Source: an uncultured Lachnospiraceae bacterium (lineage in GTDB: Bacteria > Bacillota > Clostridia > Lachnospirales > Lachnospiraceae). Taken from it: a stretch of DNA of 35,665 nucleotides. Under the pieces are notes generated by a model that was not told where the DNA came from, searched no databases, and saw only the letters and a list, made by a program, of their open reading frames with translations. The stretch is from NCBI GenBank assembly GCA_946549155.1, contig CAMNQN010000002.1, forward strand, positions 1 through 35,665. The letters run 5' to 3'. The translations under genes and the position numbers were made by a program. Position 1 is the stretch's first letter, and each line of letters begins with the position of its first letter. Positions 29,798 through 35,665 of this stretch are shown here, in pieces.

Positions 29798-30682
29798 TTA
29801 ATCGCCAAACCTGGCCGATCTGCTCTTTTGACCGCCTGCTGCGCCGTTTTGCCCGGCCGTCAGATATTTCCACACGCCGTTTAACGCGTAGCTGATAAAG
29901 CACAGCCCGGACCTTGCCGGGCCAAATCCCATATAACGATATACCTTAAATGTCATGGCGGCGGATTTCCACTTCCGCCCCGATTTTCCGGAGGCGGAGA
30001 GCCTGTATTTTAAAAGAGGCTCATTGATGCCTGCCGCATACCCGTATTTTTTCAGAATTTTCAGCCAGGTAATATAATCCTCATGGCTGTCCTCATGCTC
30101 CATGGGAAACTCCAGCGCCGTCTGCCGCGCAAGCACCACAGAGGAACAGTTGATGCTGTTATGCCGCAGCAGATCCCGGTAAGTAATCCGTCTCCCTACC
30201 CCGATCACCCGGCCTGTCAGCTCCCCATCCGGAGTCATCAGCTCCCTGGCTGTGGAACAGAGCGCACAGTTTTCTTTTTCTAAAACGCAAAGCTGCTTCT
30301 CCAGCTTTCCCTCCGCCCAGTAATCATCAGAATCCAAAAAGGCCACGTACTTTCCCCTGGCCTCTTTCACTCCCCGGTTTCTGCTGGCCGCAGCGCCCAT
30401 ATTCCTGTCGTTTCTCAAAAAGCGTACCCGGCCATCCTTCTCATATTGTGCTTTCACCGCCTCCAGATTATCGGTGGAGCAGTCGTCAATCACGACAATC
30501 TCCAGCTCTACCCGCTGGTTCAGCGCCGAATCCAGGGCCTGGGGCAAAGTTTTCGCACCGTTATGCACCGGGATCACCACAGAGACCACCGGGCTTTTTT
30601 TTCCTGCTTCTTCCAATCTTACTTCCCGCACTCCTTCGTCTGTTTCACATCGGATTCCTTCGTTGCCGCTGTTACCTGCCAC
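29798..30682 (-). CDS. GT2 glycosyltransferase
   Basis: A 294-residue GT-A family 2 enzyme: VVSVVIPVHNGAKTL begins the fold, VIDDCSTDNLE binds the nucleotide, FLDSDDYW carries the DxD metal site, and HEDSHEDYITWLKIL holds the catalytic acid. The start is GTG at 30682 with GGAGG ten bases upstream, giving an unusual 64-base overlap with the 3' end of the priming transferase gene. A TTG at 30616 just past that stop would remove 22 residues and avoid the overlap. Its place directly after a priming enzyme and before wzm suggests that it adds the second sugar of the lipid-linked primer. The donor is unknown. Confidence 0.85.
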   Translation of the reverse strand: MAGNSGNEGIRCETDEGVREVRLEEAGKKSPVVSVVIPVHNGAKTLPQALDSALNQRVELEIVVIDDCSTDNLEAVKAQYEKDGRVRFLRNDRNMGAAASRNRGVKEARGKYVAFLDSDDYWAEGKLEKQLCVLEKENCALCSTARELMTPDGELTGRVIGVGRRITYRDLLRHNSINCSSVVLARQTALEFPMEHEDSHEDYITWLKILKKYGYAAGINEPLLKYRLSASGKSGRKWKSAAMTFKVYRYMGFGPARSGLCFISYALNGVWKYLTAGQNGAAGGQKSRSARFGD

Positions 30683-32022
30683 TGCTCTACACCCTCCGTA
30701 TTTTCTTTCTGGAACAAAATCTTAACCGTGGTGGCAATGAGCTGTAAATCCAGAAAAAAGGAATAATTCTCAATATACGTCAAATCCAGCTTCAGTTTAT
30801 CGTAAGGCGTGGTATTATATTTTCCATAAACCTGGGCGTATCCGGTCAGGCCCGCCTTCACCTTCAGCCGATAGGAAAACTCCGGAATCTCCTTCTCATA
30901 CTGGGCCGCAATCTCCGGCCGTTCCGGCCTCGGGCCCACCAGGGACATATCCCCCCTGATAATGTTAAAAAGCTGGGGCAGCTCGTCAAAATGAATATTT
31001 CGCAGCACCCTTCCCACCGGAGTAATCCTGCTGTCGTTTTTCATAGCCAGCCGGGCGCCGCCCTTCTCCGAATCCACCCGCAAACAGCGGAAATTAAACA
31101 CATAAAAAATCCTGCCGTCCCGGGTCAGACGCTCCTGACGGTAAAACACCGGGCCTCTGTCGTATCCCTTCACCAGAAGTGCGATCAGCACAAAAACAGG
31201 AGAAAGAATCACCAGCCCCAGGATAGAGCAGACCAGGTCAAAGACCCGCTTCATCACCTGCTGCTCCACCGTCAGCCCCCGGTTCCGAAACAGCAGCAGC
31301 GGTGTGTCAAACATGTGAATCTTCTCCGAACTCATAATCATAATATCGGAAATCTTCGGGGAGCAGTAGCACCGGATGTTTTTCTCAAAACAGTATTTCA
31401 CCAGCAGATTCCGCTCATGGGAGGGCATATCCCCGATGATCACGCCCTGATACTTCAGGATTCTCTCCTTAATATAATCCATGCCCCTTCCCAGGTAAAC
31501 CGCCTCACTGATTACATATTTGTCCTCACGACTGGAAATATTTTTCAGCAGCTTTTCCGGATTTCGGCTGTCGTAAATCATGATAACCTGCCTTGGCGGA
31601 TAGATACGCACATAAATCCACCGCACAAAAACCACCCACAGCAGAACAATCACCAGATTCACCGCCGTCAGTCTCAGCATCGGTTGAATGTGGGTCAAAA
31701 ATTTCCATCGCCCGATCAACGCAAGCTGAATATAGGCCACCACATTGGTACAGAGAACGGACAGGATCTGGGATATGATCACATCCAGCACCCGCATATA
31801 GCCCACCTTCAGCGCTCCGAACAGCTTTGACATGACAAACACAATAAACGCGTACAACAAAATCAACGCCCAGTGTCCCCGGCGCCAATACAAAGAACCA
31901 ATTACTTCCTTATAATTATATTGGGTAAACCAGACGTAGGCAAAATTCATCGTCTGTATGCCAATCACCATCACAGAGGCTAAAAACATGATAAGTCTTT
32001 TGTATCTCTCTCTTCTCACCAT
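30619..32022 (-). CDS. polyprenyl-phosphate sugar-1-phosphate transferase, second of two
   Basis: Primes glycan synthesis on undecaprenyl phosphate. The 467-residue protein (start at 32022, with GAAGGGG about eight bases upstream) has four to five N-terminal helices, a central nucleotide-fold domain (VIMIYDSRNPEKLL) and a C-terminal catalytic domain with KRVFDLVCSILGLVIL, NFRCLRVDSE, the catalytic Asp-Glu in HFDELPQLFN, and GDMSLVGPRPERP. It ends with a hydrophilic tail that overlaps the next gene. It belongs to the same family as the enzyme at 11649 but differs throughout, so the two may use different sugars. It is the first gene after a well-formed promoter and structured leader, so it heads the block with the exporter and capping genes. 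Confidence 0.92.
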   Translation of the reverse strand: MVRRERYKRLIMFLASVMVIGIQTMNFAYVWFTQYNYKEVIGSLYWRRGHWALILLYAFIVFVMSKLFGALKVGYMRVLDVIISQILSVLCTNVVAYIQLALIGRWKFLTHIQPMLRLTAVNLVIVLLWVVFVRWIYVRIYPPRQVIMIYDSRNPEKLLKNISSREDKYVISEAVYLGRGMDYIKERILKYQGVIIGDMPSHERNLLVKYCFEKNIRCYCSPKISDIMIMSSEKIHMFDTPLLLFRNRGLTVEQQVMKRVFDLVCSILGLVILSPVFVLIALLVKGYDRGPVFYRQERLTRDGRIFYVFNFRCLRVDSEKGGARLAMKNDSRITPVGRVLRNIHFDELPQLFNIIRGDMSLVGPRPERPEIAAQYEKEIPEFSYRLKVKAGLTGYAQVYGKYNTTPYDKLKLDLTYIENYSFFLDLQLIATTVKILFQKENTEGVEQWQVTAATKESDVKQTKECGK

Positions 32023-32062
32023 ACTACCAACCCCTTCAAAGAGTTTATCGTTTTGCCGGACC

Positions 32063-32118
32063 CACAAAAATGTAAAACATTTTCGTGCGTTAAGATATTG
32101 GCCGCAGACGGCCGATAT
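32063..32118 (-). promoter_or_regulatory. structured leader RNA of the glycan export block
   Basis: The minus-strand leader after the promoter folds into two hairpins. The first (32093-32118) pairs GATAT-GGCC with GGCC-ATATC with one mismatch. The second (32063-32087) pairs CACGAAAATG with CATTTTTGTG around TTTTA, ten pairs with one G-U. Polysaccharide operons in Firmicutes are often controlled by leader hairpins and NusG-family antiterminators; that is a possibility, not shown. Confidence 0.45.
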
Positions 32119-32120
32119 CT

Positions 32121-32149
32121 ATTATAATCTACCTCGCCTGAAAAGACAA
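32121..32149 (-). promoter_or_regulatory. promoter of the upstream glycan block
   Basis: Minus strand TTGTCT (32144-32149), a 17-base spacer and a perfect TATAAT (32121-32126). It lies 99 bases upstream of the priming transferase start and directly before the two leader hairpins. Confidence 0.7.
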
Positions 32150-32189
32150 CCTAAAAGAAACGGAAAACGCAGGAAGAGGAAATATGTTC

Positions 32190-32280
32190 TTCGTGTTTGG
32201 TTAATTATCAGGACGCAGGAAGGGAAAGGGCGGAGCCGACCCTGTCTCTTCCTGCGTCCTGGTAGTTAATGAAACACGAA
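32190..32280. repeat. 91-bp palindromic element, same family as 4527-4815
   Basis: TTCGTGTTT (32190-32198) and AAACACGAA (32272-32280) are inverted copies. Within them CAGGACGCAGGAAG (32209-32222) and CTTCCTGCGTCCTG (32248-32261) are perfect inverted copies, and most bases between also pair. The stretch AATTATCAGGACGCAGGAAG is identical to the left end of the element at 4527. A further half-site, ACGCAGGAAGAGG, stands alone near 32167. It lies between divergent promoters. Confidence 0.85.
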
Positions 32281-32328
32281 CAGTAACAAACAATAAGAAA
32301 ATGTTAAGAAATACCAGACTGGGAATTC

Positions 32329-32357
32329 TTGTATCTCCTGGTCTAATCTGGTATAAT
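32329..32357 (+). promoter_or_regulatory. promoter of the L,D-transpeptidase gene
   Basis: TTGTAT (32329-32334), a 17-base spacer and TATAAT (32352-32357). The start codon is at 32430 with GGGAGG eight bases before it, giving a leader of about 65 bases. Confidence 0.75.
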
Positions 32358-32429
32358 GAAGGAACAATCGGGCCTCAGGGGTATGGAGCTGCCCGAAAGT
32401 TATTTTTATTAATAAGGGAGGAATTCTGC

Positions 32430-33857
32430 ATGCGTGTTCGCAAATTATTTCGCATGTGCTTTCTGTTTTTGTTCATGATGATCGCGTTCGCCTTTTCCGC
32501 AAACGCCACAGAAGCAGAAAAGACATCTCAGGAGGTCATTGTAAAGAAGATCTCCGGAAAAAATTATCTGTATTACAAGGATACCGGGAAAGCGGTTCGC
32601 GGCCTGAAGGGACTCCAGGAGTTTCCCAAGGGTTCCAAAAATTACTACTATTTCCGTAGTTCCAAAGGGTATATCTACGCAAACCAGTGGTTTTCCAAAA
32701 ACAAGAAATACTATTATGCGGATAAAGACGGAAAACTAAAATCCGGTTGGCAGACCATAGCCAATAAAACCTACTATTTCAATACCAAAACCCTGACCCG
32801 CACCACCGGATGGAAAAAGCTGAGCAAAAAATACTACTACTTTAACAGTAAAGGCCAGCAGATCACGGGATGGATGAAGCTGAAAAATTATACCTACTAT
32901 CTGGATCCCGCCGCCAGGGGCGTAAAGACGGTCGGTTGGAAAACCATCAATAAAAAGACCTACTATTTCAACTCCAACGGCCGTCTCCAGAAAGGGCTGA
33001 TCACCGTAAATGGCCAGGCCTACTACTGCGACAAAAACGGTGTGCGCAAGACCGGGCTGATTACTCTGAACGGCAAGAAATATTACTTTGATAAGAAGAA
33101 CGGTGGAGCCATGAAAACCGGCTGGGTCACCGTCAGCGGCAAGACCTACTACATGAGCAACGTCAAGTCCCGCAAAGGACAGGCCGTCACCGGATGGATG
33201 CAGAAGGGCGGAGCCCACTACTTCTTTAATTCCAGCGGAGTGATGCAGAAGGGCTGGCTGACCCAGAACGGCAAGAAATATTATCTGGATCCCAAAACAG
33301 GGAAGATGCTTACTGGAAAACAGACCATCTCCGGAAAGACCTATGATTTCGGAACGAAAGGATATATCACCACTGCTGCGCCCACCGGGGAACTGGTAAT
33401 CAAAGTAAATCAGGGCACAAATTGCATTACCATTTACAGAGGAAACACTCCCATTAAGTCTTTGCAGTGTTCGGTAGGTCTCAACGGTGCAACACCGAAC
33501 GGCACCTTCAGAATACTGGATAAGCTTCGCTGGCATGAGTTAATGGGACCCTCCTGGGGACAGTATTGCAGCCATATTACTTCCGATATCCTGTTCCACT
33601 CGGTTCCCTATAACAGGGCTTATGACCCCAGATCCCTTTCCATCACTGCCTACAACAACCTGGGCGTCGCGGCATCCCACGGATGTATCCGTCTGAACTG
33701 CGCCAGTGCCAAATGGCTCTATGATAACTGCCCGATCGGAACGAAGGTAATCATTTTCCGCGGAACATCCGCTAATGATCCGCTGGGAAGGCCCTATGTG
33801 GCACCGATTCGGGATGGAATTGCGATTGATCCCACAGACCCGAATGTTCACAGGTAG
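32430..33857 (+). CDS. secreted L,D-transpeptidase with choline-binding-type wall repeats
   Basis: A 475-residue exported enzyme that forms 3-3 or related cross-links in peptidoglycan. ATG at 32430 has GGGAGG eight bases upstream and is followed by a signal peptide (hydrophobic to about residue 24, probable cut after ANA); in-frame codons further upstream lie over the promoter. Residues about 40-310 are some twelve repeats of about 20 residues with GW-(x)n-YYF, like the CW_binding_1 repeats that hold proteins on the wall. From residue 321 comes a YkuD domain, with the catalytic His417 and Cys419 in ASHGCIRLN. A Cys residue in the repeat region (near GQAYYCDKNG) is unusual. It is a single-gene unit, divergent from the glycan export block and ending in a strong terminator. 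Confidence 0.93.
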   Translation: MRVRKLFRMCFLFLFMMIAFAFSANATEAEKTSQEVIVKKISGKNYLYYKDTGKAVRGLKGLQEFPKGSKNYYYFRSSKGYIYANQWFSKNKKYYYADKDGKLKSGWQTIANKTYYFNTKTLTRTTGWKKLSKKYYYFNSKGQQITGWMKLKNYTYYLDPAARGVKTVGWKTINKKTYYFNSNGRLQKGLITVNGQAYYCDKNGVRKTGLITLNGKKYYFDKKNGGAMKTGWVTVSGKTYYMSNVKSRKGQAVTGWMQKGGAHYFFNSSGVMQKGWLTQNGKKYYLDPKTGKMLTGKQTISGKTYDFGTKGYITTAAPTGELVIKVNQGTNCITIYRGNTPIKSLQCSVGLNGATPNGTFRILDKLRWHELMGPSWGQYCSHITSDILFHSVPYNRAYDPRSLSITAYNNLGVAASHGCIRLNCASAKWLYDNCPIGTKVIIFRGTSANDPLGRPYVAPIRDGIAIDPTDPNVHR

Positions 33858-33877
33858 ATAATACTTCACAGATAGTC

Positions 33878-33916
33878 AAAGAAATGGGCTGCCATTTTGT
33901 GGCAGCCCATTTCTTT
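33878..33916. terminator. strong intrinsic terminator after the L,D-transpeptidase
   Basis: A stem of up to 17 pairs with core GAAATGGGCTGCCA / TGGCAGCCCATTTC and loop TTTTG, followed by CTTATTTTTTC. The minus-strand side (TTTCTTTG) may also end the HPr transcript, making it bidirectional between convergent genes. Confidence 0.9.
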
Positions 33917-33933
33917 CTTATTTTTTCAGTTTA

Positions 33934-34197
33934 TCAGCCGTCTGCTCTTCCTTCCAGGAACGCCGCGATCTCTTCCAGCGCCTCCTCCTCCCGCTCTCCG
34001 TCACAGATCAGTTCCGCTTCCACCGTTCTGGTCACCTGTGCGCTGAGCACGCTGAGCACACTCTTCAGATTAAAGGTTTTATTTCCAATTACCATCTCTA
34101 TCTTACAGGGATACTCGATCGCCCTCTGACACAGTTGTCCTGCCGGCCTTAGATGGAGGCCGGCCTCCTCCGCTATCGTAACCATCCGCTTTACCAT
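33934..34197 (-). CDS. HPr-family phosphocarrier protein
   Basis: From ATG at 34197 (GGAG seven bases upstream) it encodes 87 residues, the standard HPr length. His15 in GLHLRPAG is the PTS phosphorylation site and Ser46 in NLKSVLS is the HPr kinase site used in Firmicutes catabolite control, both at their classical positions. The residues around them differ from textbook HPr (LHLRPAGQLC instead of IHARPAT), so it may be a specialised HPr paralogue rather than the main sugar-transport one. It begins four bases after the cdaR stop, in the place often held by glmM in other Firmicutes, so it probably shares the cyclic-di-AMP transcript. The link to c-di-AMP is contextual only. Confidence 0.88.
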   Translation of the reverse strand: MVKRMVTIAEEAGLHLRPAGQLCQRAIEYPCKIEMVIGNKTFNLKSVLSVLSAQVTRTVEAELICDGEREEEALEEIAAFLEGRADG

Positions 34198-34201
34198 ACC
34201 C

Positions 34202-35530
34202 TCACTCCACTTCCGTCTCCGTCTCCACATTCTGGGATCTCTGTGAATTTACAATCAGCGTAACCTCATAGGCCAGCTCATATCCATCCGGCAGCTCCAC
34301 CTGAATCGGCAGCTCATAATTGCCCTCCTTCTGGCACTCCAGCAGATCCACACTCACCTTCACATCCTCCGCCGTCAGCGGCTTCGCCTCTGAATCCAGA
34401 GCATGCACTGCGATGGAAATTTTATCCGCAGGGGTACATACCAGATTCATATTCACCGGCTTATTCACCAGATCAATGCTGGCCAGCGGAATACTCAGGA
34501 TCGTATCTCCGCTTTTCTCTATCTGTACTTCCACCGTAATATTGGGGTCCGCGTCGGAAATCAGCTTCAGTCCCTCCATGGTCTCCAGCGTCTCCGTGAT
34601 ATCGATCTCCTGGGTCATGCTCTGGGATGCTCCGGCCACCGAAATCTCATTCACCAGCGTAAATTTATCCCCCAGCTTCTCCAGCGCCTCTTCCGTTCCC
34701 GCCAAGCTGATCGACACCGGTACCGTCTTGATACCCACCACCTGATAGCCGAACTTCGGCGTTCCCGCAGTTTTCACCTCAATGGGAATATCCGTCTTAA
34801 CTCTCCACATATCCACGCGCACCTGCACCACGCCGTCTGTGATGACTGCGCCGTTATTGTCCTTAAATTCCAGATTACTCATCTGGCTGTCTGACAGCTC
34901 CGAACCATTCTTATCGATGACCTTCAGGGTAGACGCCAGCGTCATGTCGCTGTTCATTCCGGTAACGTTTACCGGGGCAACCACCTGATTGATAATCTTC
35001 ATCACCGACTCCGGCCCGGCCACATAAATATTCTTTTCCTGGAGAATCTCCGTGCTTCCCACCTCATAGCCATTGATCACTGTGCCCGATGTGGATACCG
35101 ACACCACAAAGGCCTGCTCCACCTTATTCTCCAGGGTCACCTTCATGGAAGAAGGGGAAATCTCAATCTCATCCCAAGTAATCAGCGGATTATTGCAGGT
35201 AACAGTCAGAGGAACCGTGTTCATCTGATTGATGTTCTCCATATCCGCCTCCACGTAAAAATCAGTTCCCGTCCGGGACAGACGCTCCAGAATGGAACGC
35301 TTCTCCTTCACCTTCAGTGTGACGGTACCGCTGCCCTCCATCTCCACCACCTTCCCGATATCCGCAATACTGTCCTGATTTACCACATTGATCGGAACGT
35401 TGGTAAATAACTGAGTTTTCACCGGATTATTGGTGTTGGTCACCAACAGCCAGATCAAAAACGCCACAATCAGCGCTATCACCTTCAGGAAAAGATTTCC
35501 CGCCAGCTTTTCCATCACTTTACGCCTCAT
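34202..35530 (-). CDS. cdaR: CdaR, YbbR-domain regulator of diadenylate cyclase
   Basis: CdaR is a membrane-anchored extracellular protein that controls the c-di-AMP synthase CdaA. I chose ATG at 35530 because it overlaps the cdaA stop by 11 bases; this gives 442 residues starting RRKVMEKLAGNLFLKV. One membrane helix (about 10-30, VIALIVAFLIWLLV) is followed by NNPVKTQLFTNVPI, the typical YbbR opening, and then about four repeated YbbR domains of roughly 80-90 residues with the pattern VTVSGP-like (YVAGPESVMKIINQVVAPVNV, ISLAGTEEALEKLG). The end of the protein is acidic. The order cdaA-cdaR is conserved in Firmicutes. An in-frame codon further upstream (35572) lies deep inside cdaA and is unlikely. 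Confidence 0.92.
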   Translation of the reverse strand: MRRKVMEKLAGNLFLKVIALIVAFLIWLLVTNTNNPVKTQLFTNVPINVVNQDSIADIGKVVEMEGSGTVTLKVKEKRSILERLSRTGTDFYVEADMENINQMNTVPLTVTCNNPLITWDEIEISPSSMKVTLENKVEQAFVVSVSTSGTVINGYEVGSTEILQEKNIYVAGPESVMKIINQVVAPVNVTGMNSDMTLASTLKVIDKNGSELSDSQMSNLEFKDNNGAVITDGVVQVRVDMWRVKTDIPIEVKTAGTPKFGYQVVGIKTVPVSISLAGTEEALEKLGDKFTLVNEISVAGASQSMTQEIDITETLETMEGLKLISDADPNITVEVQIEKSGDTILSIPLASIDLVNKPVNMNLVCTPADKISIAVHALDSEAKPLTAEDVKVSVDLLECQKEGNYELPIQVELPDGYELAYEVTLIVNSQRSQNVETETEVE

Positions 35531-35665
35531 TCTTCGCCCGTCCTTTCCACAATTTGAACTTTTTGGAAACAACCGACTTATTCTGAAGAATCACCAGCCG
35601 TTCTCTCAACGCCTCCGCCGTCAGCTTCCGGTCCAGCTCGCCCTTGTAGGCGATGGAAATATGGC
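35520..35665 (-). CDS. cdaA: diadenylate cyclase CdaA (C-terminal fragment, cut by window edge)
   Basis: The window edge leaves only the last 48 codons, reading HISIAYKGELDRKLTAEA, then ERLVILQNK and finally KLWKGRAKNEA before TAA at 35520-35522. This is the usual end of CdaA/DacA after the catalytic domain: GxIS-A-KG-L-R-L, then helices and a basic tail with a Trp-Lys-Gly. CdaA makes c-di-AMP from two ATP at the membrane. The catalytic DGA and RHR motifs lie outside the window. Identity rests on the tail pattern plus the cdaR neighbour with an 11-base overlap. Confidence 0.8.
   Translation of the reverse strand, partial: HISIAYKGELDRKLTAEALRERLVILQNKSVVSKKFKLWKGRAKNEA

Overview
The window looks like the chromosome of a Gram-positive Clostridia bacterium, probably a Lachnospiraceae member. 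The case rests on consensus SigA-type promoters, strong GGAGG ribosome sites, a CdaA/CdaR pair, HPr with both His15 and Ser46, an LCP ligase, and an L,D-transpeptidase carrying choline-binding-type wall repeats. I did not compute base composition or search any database, so the genus is not named. Nearly all genes lie on the minus strand.

Region 1 (1-2500) is accessory. A minus-strand operon encodes a small ribbon-helix-helix protein, a secreted protein and a membrane protein with a RanBP2-type zinc finger and 36-bp tandem repeats. It is divergent from a second small ribbon-helix-helix gene. Between them sits a 141-bp MITE-like element with terminal inverted repeats and an 8-bp target duplication; the duplication supplies the -35 box of the operon.

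Region 2 (2546-9179) is housekeeping and proteostasis: a tail-less DnaK, a small DUF3006-like protein, the main sigma factor RpoD, a ClpX with an enlarged linker, and a membrane-anchored HtrA protease. A long imperfect palindrome of about 280 bp separates dnaK from the rpoD unit.

Region 3 (9293-32022) is a surface-glycan locus in two minus-strand blocks. The upstream block (32022 down to 19278) has a priming sugar-1-phosphate transferase, a GT2 enzyme, the Wzm/Wzt exporter with a C-terminal polymer-recognition domain on Wzt, a methyltransferase, a kinase-like protein, then GT2, GT4 and membrane GT-C enzymes. The downstream block (17953 down to 9293) has an ArnE/ArnF-like transporter pair, a WecE-type sugar aminotransferase, GT2 enzymes, a second priming transferase, an LCP ligase and a last GT2. 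A WbqC-family gene (+) lies between the blocks beside a 219-bp palindrome. The inferred pathway is priming on undecaprenyl phosphate, chain building with rhamnosyltransferase-like enzymes, chain capping by a methyltransferase/kinase pair, export by Wzm/Wzt, further decoration outside the cell with an amino sugar, and attachment to peptidoglycan by LCP.

Region 4 (32023-35665) holds another palindrome of the same family as the one near dnaK, a secreted L,D-transpeptidase (+), and a minus-strand unit of cdaA (partial), cdaR and an HPr-family gene. The most interesting system is the proposed capping module, which resembles a split version of the Gram-negative O-antigen terminator WbdD. The dispersed long-palindrome and MITE families come next.
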